Assembly: GCF_030272615.1 (NCBI RefSeq)
Contig: NC_081410.1
Location: forward strand, 143,563,349-143,627,348
Length of the DNA: 64,000 bases
Source: Cryptomeria japonica
Lineage: Eukaryota > Streptophyta > Pinopsida > Cupressales > Cupressaceae
Direction: 5' to 3'
The position numbers and the translations under genes are program-made. This document shows, piece by piece, positions 45,462 through 55,973 of this stretch (positions within the stretch are counted from its first letter, which is position 1; every line of letters begins with the position of its first letter). A model generated the notes under the pieces. That model was not told the origin of the DNA, ran no database searches, and saw nothing but the letters and a program-made list of their open reading frames with translations.

Positions 45462-46717
45462 TGTAGCATCCTAAAATTGCGACACTTGCAATTTCGACTG
45501 CATTTCGGTCTTCACGATGGCGACGCAACATGAAACCTGAATGGAGACCCCAAAACTCGCTTGCGACACCCAAAACTGCATTTTCTTGCACCCTGGCATG
45601 ATCCTCCTTGCACCCTACTGTTCCGGGAGGTGGGACCAGAGCACCCAGCGCCCTGGTCCTTCAGGACCAGGGCGCCCAGCGCCCTGGTCTCCAGGACCAT
45701 GGCGCCCAGCGCCCTGGTCCCTAGGTCCTATTTTGGGCCCGGTCTCTTTTGGGCATCGGGTCTTTATGTTTGCAAATTGGAAAATAAACTTTCCTTGTCG
45801 GCCCAAGGTCGGAAAAATCAGTCTATCAGCCCTAATTGACAAGTATATAAACTACATTTTCCTCTCCCATTTGGGTAAGTAGAAGAAAGAGGGAAAAGGC
45901 ATGGAAACAATACTCAAACATTCAAGCATTCAAGCATTCCTTCAAGCAATTGATCATTCTAAGTCTCCATTCAAGGCTAAGTGTTGCATTCAAGACAAGG
46001 ATTCAACCATTGAAGAGGAGATCACATATTACATACTACATACAACATACAACATTTACACCTTCGCATGTAAGAATACAAACATTCTTGCAACAAGGTA
46101 TCAGTACTTGTTTACATTACAAACATTTACATTTACAGCATTTCTCATTTCTTCGTTAATTCCAAAACCGGGGTTTGACCTAAGGGCAAACCCCTCATCC
46201 CTAACCCCCCAATCATCTTCGCTTTTCTATGTGTAGGTTGCAGGTACGCGGCTGAAATTGGAGATCTGGAATCCTTGTGTAGAGACGAACAGATCCCCCT
46301 TCGTTTCGCGGATTTTTCGGAGGACCGTGTGCACGCCGGGCGCCATCGTCCCGTCAACTTTTGCTCAAATTTGCAGGACAGCGCCGTATCGACATTTTAA
46401 TGCTAATCCCAGGTCCGCAGCTTCATCCTATATTCCTATCTCTATTTATAAGCGAATCTTTATCACTTTACATGCATTCCTAGCTAAATCCTTCTATCCA
46501 CATTTCTTTACAAAAGAGGGTAGCCTTGTTGTCTTAACCCTTGAAACTCATTTAGAATCCAATCTTGCATTGCGTGGGATTGGATCTTGTGGGTTTCAAC
46601 CCCTCTTTTGAATGTAAAGTCTCCTCTAAGTGAAAACCGCCGATCCTAGCGACCTCCCTTCTCTCTCCTTGGAGTTGGAGAGGGGAGAGCAACTAGGGTT
46701 CGATTTTTCGCTTTACA
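45462..46717 (+). repeat. 5' LTR of element B
   Basis: Runs from TGTAGCATCC to CGCTTTACA. TATA box TATATAA at 45844-45850. Contains three copies of a 30-bp hairpin repeat (45634-45719) and a GTGCAC/GGCGCC dyad at 46322-46351. It is 22 bp longer than the 3' LTR, mostly from one additional hairpin unit minus one AAGCATTC-type unit. Confidence 0.88.
45634..45719 (+). repeat. Triple hairpin repeat in LTR
   Basis: Three units start at 45634, 45665 and 45695. The middle unit is a perfect dyad: arm GACCAGGGCGC, loop CCA, arm GCGCCCTGGTC. The partner LTR has two units (52310-52365) and element A has one diverged unit per LTR. Confidence 0.8.
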
Positions 46718-46720
46718 TTT

Positions 46721-46734
46721 TGGTGAACCCGACG
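46721..46734 (+). promoter_or_regulatory. Primer binding site of element B
   Basis: TGGTGAACCCGACG lies three bases after the 5' LTR. It would pair with a tRNA ending CGTCGGGTTCACCA; I could not name the tRNA. Confidence 0.6.
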
Positions 46735-47175
46735 TAACCCAATCAATTATTAATACGCACACATCCTCATGACTTCTTTTGGAGTATTTGAGTATTCTCC
46801 TTTCTGATTATTCATGGTTAGATCTGAAAATTTTGCTTCCTTAATTGCATTTCCATGTTTAATCTTTTGCAAATTTTAGAGGTTAATTACATAAAAACCC
46901 TAAATTTTCTTTTTAGTAATTAAGCTTGTGAAATGTTTAGTTGTTAATGCTTGTTTCAGATCTACTCTTCTATTGCAAATTATCAATTCATATTTGTGCT
47001 TTAATTCTGAAAATTAAGTGGTTAAGTGTCAAAACCCTAATTTTTAAAACCCTCTTGATTCAACCTTTGACTGATAATTTCACTGATCAAAACATCTCCA
47101 AATCGGCTGTAACTTTGGATTCCGCAACAAAATCATAATATCTTTCATCCCTGAAAATTTGGAAAAAAGTTGCGA

Positions 47176-47205
47176 GGACCGTGTGCACCCCGAGCGCCAT
47201 CGTCC
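47176..47205 (+). other. Leader dyad motif, copy 1 of element B
   Basis: GAGGACCGTGTGCACC followed by CGAGCGCCATCGTCCTC. The arms CGAGGAC and GTCCTCG pair perfectly over 7 bp including one flanking base, with GTGCAC between them. A related motif is in each LTR. Confidence 0.6.
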
Positions 47206-47797
47206 TCGACATTTTTTTTGAAATTTCGGGAGCTAGATCTTACTGTATTTTTCTACTAAAATCCAGAATTTTGGCTGATTTTATCAATTATAACACTTTC
47301 AAAATTAAAGTCAAAGTTGGTCTAGGGATTGCTTGGATTAAGGCTTCTAATCATTCAAAAATTGTTGAAACTGAAATTCATGTCAAAATTGTGTTTCCTA
47401 CTGTCCTAAATCTGAAAAGTGTGTTGGCATTCATTCGAAATTTCAGTGCTTTATTCAAATTTTTGCAATTTGTGACCTTTGAAATTAAGTGTCTAATTAC
47501 AACAACTTTGATTTCCGCTTTCAAAATTGAATTTTGCGTGAAATTGAGTCAATTTTTAATTTTCGAAGCTTGCATTGCTCTTAGTATTCCCTCTAAAATC
47601 ATAAAATTCAAAATTTCAGTTTCCCTCTCTTTTTCAAAATTCAAATTTTGCATTTTTCAACAATCTTGGTAGGGTTCAATTTTGAGATTGCAACTTTAAT
47701 TTGGCCTATCTACAAATCGTAAAATCACTCAATTTTTTCAGATTAGCTTTAAAATCATCATAACTTTCATCCCTGAAAATTTTGAAAAAAGTTGTGA

Positions 47798-47827
47798 GGA
47801 CCGTGTGCACTCCGAGCGCCACGATCC
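47798..47827 (+). other. Leader dyad motif, copy 2 of element B
   Basis: GGACCGTGTGCAC then TCCGAGCGCCACGATCC, about 130 bp before the gag start codon. The core GTGCAC is kept although the arms have diverged. Confidence 0.55.
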
Positions 47828-47956
47828 CTGACATTTTTTCCGAAATTTCGGGAGATTGTCATGATTGCATTTAACAGCCTAAATCTAGGAGATTGGCTGA
47901 TTTTATTGAAATTTGCTACCTCTAAATTCAAAATCTTTTCTCTCTCTCTCTAGTGC

Positions 47957-50900
47957 ATGAGTTTTACAACAATAAGCCCTGCTCACACTATTCCCGTTAG
48001 ACGAAGCCTTAGAATTAAGTCTATCCAAGGTTTAATTACCGAGGAGATGGAACCTAATTTGAATAGCCTTTTTAACAAGGACACGAGAAATTCCTCTAAT
48101 CCTCCTAATGAAGAAGAAGCTCTCCTTGAGGTTTCTGTAGAACAACTTTCGAAATTGGATAACCAATTTGATGATTTTCAGAAATGGATGTCTCAAGAGT
48201 ATCCCGATAGTCAAGCTCTTTCATTAATTGAGGGTCTAAAACGTATGGTTCAAAGTGATAAGAATGGAATTGATATTTTGCGTGGTATTGCACACATTGT
48301 AGATTCGAATGTGATGTCTATGAAGAGTTGTGCTGAAACTTTGGGTTATACACAACCTCCTACTCAAGTCAATCATTCTATTCCTTTGACAACTTCTATT
48401 GCTAGCATACCTACCTTTACATCAAACATAATGACTACTTCTATACAAGACACTCCCCCTGTGATCACCAGTCATGGGGGCAATCCTTCCTCTTCGATTA
48501 ACCGTCTTCCTTCATTCAATCCAACTTCTTCATTCATTCCTTCAATAAGTGTTCCTATTATGAACATGGCACAAGGGGGCAATTCATTTAACCATTCCAT
48601 TCCTCCTTGTAGTGCTCCTCTTCTCCAATCATCTCCTATGACTAACTATCATAGTGTCCCGCCACCTTACTCTCAATCAATGTCTTCTTTCAATAACATA
48701 ACACCTCCATCACAATCTAACACATCTAATATGAACTCTTCGACTGAAGCGACCATTAACAATCTTGCACAAACTGTCTCTTCTTTACAGCAACAAATTG
48801 CCTCTATGAATCAATCTAAGTTTAGTGTGCCCACATTTGATGTTGCGAGCCCACTATCTCTTGACATTGTTCGAGCTATCCCTCCTAAACATGTTGAAAT
48901 CCCGCATTTGGAGCTTTATAATGGTAAAGGTGATCCTCTAACACATGTTAAGACTTTTCAAACAATATGTATCGATTTTGCTTATGACAAAAGGTTGCTT
49001 GCAAAACTGTTTACTAGAACATTAAGAGACAAAGCCCTACAATGGTATTGCTCGTTGCCTTCTTATTCTGTTACTTCTTTCGAACAACTTGCAAATGCTT
49101 TTATTCAACAATTTCAAAACAATATAAGTCCTAAGGTTACTTTGATTGATTTAATGCATTGTAAACAAGGTGTTAAAGAAAAAGTGACTGATTTCATTGG
49201 TAGATATAAGCATTTGTATGCTCAAATTTCTTTTCGAGTACCTGACAATGATATTCAAAGAATCTTTATTTCTAATTTACAAAAAGATATTCGAGATAAA
49301 CTTCTGTTTTCTGAGTTTACTTCTTTCCAACAGTTGTGTGCAACTCTTCACAATTATCAACTGACTGTGAGTCAAATGGAACAATCACATCCTATGGCTC
49401 CGATTGATAAGGGTGATAGCAATCAACAACCATTTGGGAAGTTTAAAACGAACAAAGATTCCATCAAATTCAATGAAAACATCATCAACAACAATGTGAA
49501 TGCAGCATCAGGTGTGCCTCCTATTTCTAAGTTTTTCAAGAAAGAAAGAAAGTATACTCCTTTGAATGAATCATTGCATAGTATTATGAATAAGCTATTG
49601 GAACAAAATGTGCTTACTCTTCCTCCTATAAGGCAAATAGATCCTGCAAAGATTAATTCACCCTATTTTGATAACAAATCTTTTTGTCAATTTCATCGTC
49701 AACCTGGGCATGATACTGAAAAATGTTTTGCTTTAAAGGGTAAAATTCAAGATTTGATTGATAATAATACTATCTCTATTTCTGGTGTGAATGATAAAGG
49801 CAACACATCTGTAGCTCCTCCTAACCAAAATCTTCAAATTGTTACTGATCCATTACCTTCTCATACCTCTAATGCGATTGATACCAATGAGTCCTCTGTC
49901 TCACCTGAGGATCTTGTGTCTATGACTCCGAATGTGATTAACTTTGTAGAGCAGCAAGAAACCCCTAAAGAACCTTCCATCACATTTGATTCCATTGAAA
50001 CTATCAGAGCACCTGATGGTCCTTTATATATAGTTGCAAAAGTCAAAAATACACCTTGCCGTGGAGTGCTTATTGATCCTTCTTGCATGGTTAATGTTAT
50101 TACTAAAGAATTTCTCTTTACTTTACAATTGAATCAAGTGATCTATGACAAAAAAAATGTGGTTGTGAAATTATTTGATGCATTTTCTTCTCCTGCAATT
50201 GGTTCTATTACATTACCTATTGAGGTCCATAACAAATCCCTTGGTGTGAACTTGGCTATTATTCCTTCATCCGAACAATTTCGTGTGAAGCTAGGCTATC
50301 CTTGGCTATCTTCCATGAAAGCTATTGCTTCTCCTATTCACAAGTGTTTGAAATTTCCCCATAATGGTGAAGTTGTTACTGTCAATCATAGTCTCTTTAA
50401 ACCAGCTGAAAGATCTTCTGGTGTTCCTATTGATTATTTTTGGCCTAAACAATTCCAATCTCTTCCACCGCGAAGTGATCATCTGTTCAACTCTTATCAA
50501 AAGTGGAAAATAGATATGATCTTATCTTTAAGTGAACCTAGAACACCTAAACTTAATATTCCTATCATTCTTGAGAAGGAAGTTCTTCCTTTGAAAGATA
50601 AAACTAATGTCTTTCCTCAAAAAGATTCCCAACCCATTCCCATGGATGTGACTATGTCTATCTCTAATAAACTTCCCAAAAGTAGACCTATACCTCCTCG
50701 TCATGCTAGACTTGGTCTCCTTCCTAAACCAAATATTCCTCCTTTATATGGAGCAGTTCCTCCTCCTTCCTTTTATAGAGAGAAGAGACCTTCCTCTTCT
50801 CCTATTGACCAACCTAAGAGACCACAACCTAAACACCCAAGTGATAAGGATGAGAACATTCCTCCTCCTCAATCTTCTCCACTTCCTACTAAGACTAGAC

Positions 50901-51394
50901 GAAATCGTTCTGCACGTGAACGCCGACGAAAGCGTCGTCTTAGAGCTCAGGCAGCTGCTTCTCAAACTTTGCAATCTCCAAAAACACCTTCAACAAGCAT
51001 TATTCCATTTTCTCCTCAATCAAAAATTGAGCCAAAATCTCCTAAACATAAGATGCATGATGGTCTTGATCCTGTGTGAGTTAAAGATCCTATTTTTATA
51101 AATCTTGATGATGAAATAGATGAAAATGTTATTCATGATGAAAATGTTACTTCTCTTGCTTCTGATAGTGAATATGAACTTGTTGATATTGATAACCATT
51201 CATCTAACGAATTTTCTAAAGCACTTATCCTAGCTCCTAGACAAGAACAACGTGGCTTGGAACATGAACATAGCCCTTGTTTGGATCTTGTGATAGCTCC
51301 ATCTGCTGTGTTGAATGTTCTTCCTCTAGCATGTTCCCTGCCTTCCCGAAATATTGATCAGCAAGATCGGGGGGTAGATGACGTGCTAGACTAG
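47957..51394 (+). CDS. gag: Gag-protease polyprotein of element B
   Basis: Open from ATG at 47957 for 1,040 codons to a TGA at 51077; the same frame then continues to a TAG at 51392 with the ending GVDDVLD that element A also has. Domains: disordered Pro/Ser/Asn-rich N-terminus; helical QLSKLDNQFDDFQKWM segment (about 65-80); retrotransposon gag (about 315-480); CHHC knuckle (about 577-590, CQFHRQPGHDTEKC); retropepsin-like domain (about 688-800); Pro-rich linker; and an Arg-rich patch RSARERRRKRRLRAQ that may bind nucleic acid. The protease triad reads D-P-S (GVLIDPSCMVNVI) instead of D-[ST]-G. Element A has CGA at the position of B's 51077 TGA. No pol follows, so RT and integrase would have to come from another element. 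Confidence 0.87.
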
Positions 51395-52122
51395 TTTCAT
51401 TAGCATAGCAGATTCTCTCCTCCTCTCTTTTTACTTCTTCTATGTGTTATTCTCATTCTTCTATTTGTTGTCCTTAGTGTTTTCTACTTGAGGACGATGC
51501 AAAGCATTGAGATCTCTTTTGGTCTCTCTCATGTTGACTCAAAAGACACATGTGTTCCCTTCTTCTAGGTGACCTTCCTTGATTGGGGAATGAAGAACAA
51601 TTATGCATATATACATATGATATACATGAATTATCATACAGCATACTGACCCCGAGGAAAGCAAAGTCACCTCGTGCTTTGTGTTTTGTGTCTATTATCC
51701 TTGGGTTTATCTCACACTTGGGGGCTAAATCTTTGCGATAACGTGCTCCTTTCCCTTCTCATTTCTTATGTGTATCACTACCTTAAAGCAATCACCCCCA
51801 TTGAGGCATGTGTGATCGCTTTAACGTAGGGGGGCATACACCCCGTCTCTCTCTTCAAGATACTTGAAAATTTCCTGGCGAACTTAGCTTGGCCTTGAAA
51901 ATTTTTGATATCTTTTCTTGCATGACTCATAGTGAGGGAACCTTACTACTGACAGTCATGGTTCTCCCTCGTGATCTTCCCTTTTACTTTGTCAATCGAA
52001 GTCGTAAGATCCTTAGTCCACTGGGGGTTTGGCGTATCTTGCCTCCTTGACGTGGTGAAAGTCTTTCAATGTTGTTTCCTTGTACTTTACCGGAAGTATG
52101 AGCGTACGCTTATACTCCCGCT
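51395..52122 (+). other. Non-coding 3' internal region of element B
   Basis: No open frame or pol-like motif. It is conserved with 26.85-27.57 kb of element A, including short GATCGCTTTAACG-type phrases. Confidence 0.6.
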
Positions 52123-52137
52123 AAAGTGGGGGCTAAA
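52123..52137 (+). promoter_or_regulatory. Polypurine tract of element B
   Basis: AAAGTGGGGGCTAAA directly precedes the 3' LTR. Confidence 0.7.
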
Positions 52138-53371
52138 TGTAGCATCCTAAAATTGTGACACTTGCAATTTCGACTGCATTTCGGTCTTCACAATGGCGAC
52201 GCAACACGAAACCTGAATGGAGACCCCAAAACTCGCTTGCGACACCCAGACCTACATTTTCTTGCACCCTGGCCTGATCCTCCTTGCACCCTGCTGTTCC
52301 GGGAGGTGGGACCAGAGCGCCCAGCGCCCTGGTCCTCCAGGACCATGGCGCCCAGCGCCCTGGTCCCTGGGTCCTATTTTGGGCCCGGTCTCTTTTGGGC
52401 ATCGGGTCTTTATGTTTGCAAATTGGAAAATAAACTTTCCTTGTCGGCCCAAGGTCGGAAAAATCAGTCTATCAGCCCTAATTGACAAGTATATAAACTA
52501 CATTTTCCTCTCCCATTTGGGTAAGTAGAAGAAAGAGGGAAAAGGCGTGGAAACAATACTCAAACATTCAAGCATTCAAGCATTCAAGCATTCCTTCAAG
52601 CAATTGATCATTCTAAGTCTCCATTCAAGGCTAAGTGTTGCATTCAAGACAAGGATTCAACCATTGAAGAGGAGATCACATATTACATACTACATACAAC
52701 ATACAACATTTACACCTTCGCATGTAAGAATACAAACATTCTTGCAACAAGGTATCAGTACTTGTTTACATTACAAACATTTACATTTACAGCATTTCTC
52801 ATTTCTTGGTTAATTCCAAAACCGGGGTTTGACCTAAGGGCAAACCCCTCATCCCTAACCCCCCAATCGTCTTCGCTTTTCTGTGTGTAGGTTGCAGGTA
52901 CGTGGCTGAAATTGGAGATCTGGAATCCTTGTGCAGAGACGAACAGATCCCCCTTCATTTTGCGGATTTTTTGGAGGACCGTGTGCACGCCGGGCGCCAT
53001 CGTCCCGTCAACTTTTGCTCAAATTTGCAGGACAGTGCCGTATCGACATTTTACTACTAATCCCAGGTCCGCAGCTTCATCCTATATTCCTATCTCTGTT
53101 TATAAGCGAATCTTTATCACTTTACATGCATTCCTAGCTAAATCCTTCTATCCACATTTCTTTACAAAAGAGGGTAGCCTTGCTGTTTTAACCCTTGAAA
53201 CTCATTTAGAATCCAATCTTGCATTGCGTGGGATTGGATCTTGTGGGTTTCAACCCCTCTTTTGAATGTAAAGTCTCCTCTAAGTGAAAACCGCTGATCC
53301 TAGCGACCTCCCTTCTCTCTCCTTGGAGTTGGAGAGGGGAGAGCAACTAGGGTTCGATTTTCCGCTTTACA
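52138..53371 (+). repeat. 3' LTR of element B
   Basis: 1,234 bp, TGTAGCATCC to CGCTTTACA. TATA box at 52490-52496; two hairpin units at 52310-52334 and 52341-52365; GTGCAC dyad at 52976-53005. It has one more AAGCATTC unit near 52570 than the 5' LTR. Confidence 0.88.
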
Positions 53372-53376
53372 AAAAC

Positions 53377-53800
53377 AAAAGGGGGCCTGGTTTAGGGCCT
53401 ATAGCTAAGGGGATGTACATAATTGTCCTCCTTGAAACACATGAATATGAGGGCTGCAGTGTTTCAAATTTTGAGGGTTACACAAAGATGTCAGTTTGGA
53501 ATGATTTAATTGAAAGCGACAAGGGATATGGAGGGGTAACAATTTTAGTAAGAGACTCTTGGAGAAAAATCATACAAGTAGAAAAGGAAGATTCAAATGA
53601 GTAGTACATATGGGTAAAAACTGAGGTAAAGGAGAACATAATTTATCTTACAGCATGTTACTTTGCTCCCCATGGCTCAAAATTCTACAAGAAGAAGAAA
53701 TTAGACAAAGAAGACCCATATGCAGTGTTGAGAAAGGATATATGAGCATATAACCACAAAGGTGAAATCAATTCTAAACTCCTTAAACTAACTCAAAGAA
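53377..53800 (+). pseudogene. LINE endonuclease-domain fragment
   Basis: The plus-strand frame reads LLETHEYEGCSVSNFEGYTK, GGVTILVRDSWRKIIQVEKE, then after a stop YIWVKTEVKENIIYLTACYF, APHGSKFYKKK and DPYAVLRKDI. This is the APE endonuclease core of a plant LINE ORF2 of a different subfamily from the LINE at 8.8-18 kb. It starts directly at the element B target site and ends without the GDFN motif, so it is a broken piece whose 5' side was probably cut by element B. Confidence 0.65.
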
Positions 53801-53918
53801 AACAGTTCTCCTGGCATTTGACAGAGCTGTCAAGGAGAATACCAAAATCTGAACCTCTTGGGGTATCCCCATGTTCCCCCTGTTCAATGTTAGTAGATAT
53901 TTCCAGCTTTATTTCCTT

Positions 53919-54416
53919 CTACTTTCCCTTGGTATCCCCGGTTTTTCCAATTTTAGACTTTTTCATATTCGGTGGACTAGAACCCTGTAAATTGGGGTTA
54001 GGGGTTTTATACTTACTAATAGACAATCTAAGATGTTTGTTTCTTCTCCTGTTACAAGTGCCAGGTGTAATATTTTGTTGGTGGCCCTCCTCTTGAGAAG
54101 GACAGTATTCCAAATCATCTGAGACATTGAGGTCCTGCTAGTTCATAGCCCTACCAGACTCTTATATGTCCATCTCCATATCAGACACATAATGTACATC
54201 AATGTTGACCACAGATTTGAGGGATTTAACCGTCGAGGAGGGTTTAACCCAATGATCCTTAGCATATTCCATGATGAGCATGATTAACTGGGCCTCATGC
54301 ATAATAGGGTTGTCACTATTTTTGGCATGGTTCACTAGGCTATTTTCAAGAGAAGATAACAAATAGAAAGGCAGACAAATTCTTTTGTTGTGCCTAAAAT
54401 AGTTTAATATCATAAA
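53919..54416 (-). pseudogene. LINE ORF3, second copy, 3' part (cut by copia insertion)
   Basis: The minus-strand frame reads MILNYFRHNKRICLPFYLLS, SLVNHAKNSDNPIMHEA, LIMLIMEYAKDHW, then a tail with a basic segment (CNRRRNKHLRLSISKYK). It matches the FRHDKR, LPYYLF and NPVLHSGLILLIYEH series of the ORF3 at 9-10.6 kb. Its N-terminal part lies at 61752-62206 on the far side of the copia element. The acidic coiled-coil region of the first copy is shorter or lost. A few stops are present. Confidence 0.7.
54412..54416. repeat. Target-site duplication ATAAA (left)
   Basis: ATAAA immediately before the copia LTR start TGTTGG; the matching copy is at 61752-61756. Confidence 0.85.
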
Positions 54417-55902
54417 TGTTGGCATTATGTGAACCGGTATGAGGACATAATAACATTGTATGATTGCCATTGATGTCAATATGTTGAAGAGGTGAGAACC
54501 GACATATGTGAGAACCGGTATAACATTGTGAACTGACATTTGTGCCAAAGTGAAGCGGTATGTTTGTTCAAGGTGAACTAGCATATGGTTATGGGAATCG
54601 ACACGTGGAAGCATTGTTTGACTACCGGTTGGTAGTCTCAACTTCAAGGTTTCTGGTTGAAGTGCTTCAAGCCTGTGTGGCTCAACCGGTGACTTTGTGT
54701 GATGAGTTAGCATGGTAACGAAGAACAGATTGTGTTTCCACGTAAGCCTCGTGCACGTGAAGGATCTTGCATGAAGGAGATTGTTCCTATCTACCTCGAG
54801 AATGTGCAATCTATAAAACGGTGATAATGTGTGATGGGTTATCAGCCGCCATGAAATTGGTGGAAATGGATGATGGAGAATGTCTTGAGATTGGATCAAG
54901 AACTGTTGCATTTAATGCAGTGTGCTCAATGGTCTAGATTGAACTGTTTGAATTCCTTAACCTAACAGGTTTAGGGTTTAGGGCTTATGCTACCGACCTA
55001 TCTATTTTCTTATAAGGTCGATGTTGTGTCTCTTTCTGAGGTTGTTGGAAAAAGGTGTGTGCGTATCCAAGAGAAGGGATACGTGATTCTTGCTAGAACA
55101 AAAGGAGAGAAGTGATACCTGCAAAGTGTAAGTACAAAAGGTGAAGAGGAGCTTAAGCGGATCTGCATTGGCATTGAGTGTTGTTACCAGATCATTGTAA
55201 TACCTGTTGATCTCTAACCACCTCAACAGTTGGAAAATCCCTTAATAGGGTAGCTTTAACCAGCTTGTTGTAAATCCTCTAACAGGGTGATTCAAAATAA
55301 TTGAGTTCTTGAAATCCTCTAACAAGGTAACCTTTAACAGGGTTTAACCCTTAACCAGGTATTCTTGCCATCCCTTAACCGAGTGATCCCTAACAGGATC
55401 GGTTCCTAACAGAACCTATTGTATCAGTCTTTAACTAGACAAGGCTCCTAACAGAGCGGACTTCTAAAGAGTTCAAAAACAAGCTTGTGGGTATTCATCC
55501 CCACCGTGGTTTTTCCCTATTGGGTTTCCACGTGAAAAATATGTGTGTCATGTGTGATGTCTTGTTCATGTGATGCTTTGTTGTTTTCTGTCAAGCGGTG
55601 AATCATGTTGATCTAGTTGCTCATATGTATATCTTTGATGGTAGATTACTTGTTCATGTATTAGGGTGAAATGGAAATGAAGTGTTAGAGTATATGAGAA
55701 GATAGGTATTAACTGGTTTATGCTTGTCTTAGCTATTCTGGGTTTTTACTAGTTGTACTCTGTTTTAGGACCGGTGTTATTGTTTGTCTGTCAATGCACA
55801 GTGTTTGCTGACAAACCGATTTAAGAGTGTATTTTTGTCTGTACTGATTCACCCCCCCTCTCAGTACCTTTTTGGTACTATTCTTTCATCATTGAGTTAT
55901 CA
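54417..55902 (+). repeat. 5' LTR of copia element
   Basis: TGTTGGCATT to GAGTTATCA. TATA box TATAAAA at 54812-54818. About 55215-55450 holds a series of short dyads of the type CCCTTAATAGGG, CCTCTAACAGGG, CCCTTAACC and CCTAACAGG. Seven C at 55852-55858 (12 in the 3' LTR). Confidence 0.9.
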
Positions 55903-55905
55903 ATT

Positions 55906-55917
55906 GGTATCAGAGCA
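55906..55917 (+). promoter_or_regulatory. Primer binding site, initiator tRNA-Met type
   Basis: TGGTATCAGAGC, the standard plant copia primer site, begins three bases after the LTR. Confidence 0.88.
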
Positions 55918-55973
55918 TCCTCTAGGTCCTCTGTGTTATAAGCTTAACCGCTTGAGGTAAAGATCCCAGTCTA

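Larger units (their letters stand above)
45462..53371 (+). mobile_element. LTR retrotransposon B: gag-protease only, non-autonomous
   Basis: A complete element of 7,910 bp with LTRs at 45462-46717 and 52138-53371 and a 5-bp target-site duplication AAAAC (45457-45461 and 53372-53376). It has a PBS, a 1.2-kb leader, one gag-protease ORF, about 740 bp of non-coding 3' internal DNA and a PPT. No RT, RNase H or integrase was found. It is a sister of element A in opposite orientation; the gag proteins align nearly end to end. The protease tail KLGYPWLSSMKAI resembles the Tat/Ogre side of Ty3/gypsy (inference). Confidence 0.87.

Noticed and set aside
45634-45719. Considered CRISPR-like array because of dyad repeats at 30-bp spacing
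   Set aside because: Only three units, no unique spacers, inside an LTR of a eukaryotic element.
45541-45882. Overlapping frames in the LTRs of elements A and B (25.6-26.8, 32.2-33.4, 45.5-46.7, 52.1-53.4 kb)
   Set aside because: They span the promoter, hairpin repeats and LTR body; both strands are open in GC-rich parts. No protein motif.
47181-47672. 163-codon open frame in the leader of element B, with an equal-length frame in element A (31268-31759)
   Set aside because: It has no ATG (the apparent start is GTG inside the dyad motif) and no internal Met. It is AT-rich and equal length is explained by recent common descent. Treated as non-coding leader.
54417-54911. Minus-strand frame reaching 54911 upstream of ORF3
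   Set aside because: The part above 54416 is antisense copia LTR; the same antisense frame recurs in the other LTR at 60148-60795.
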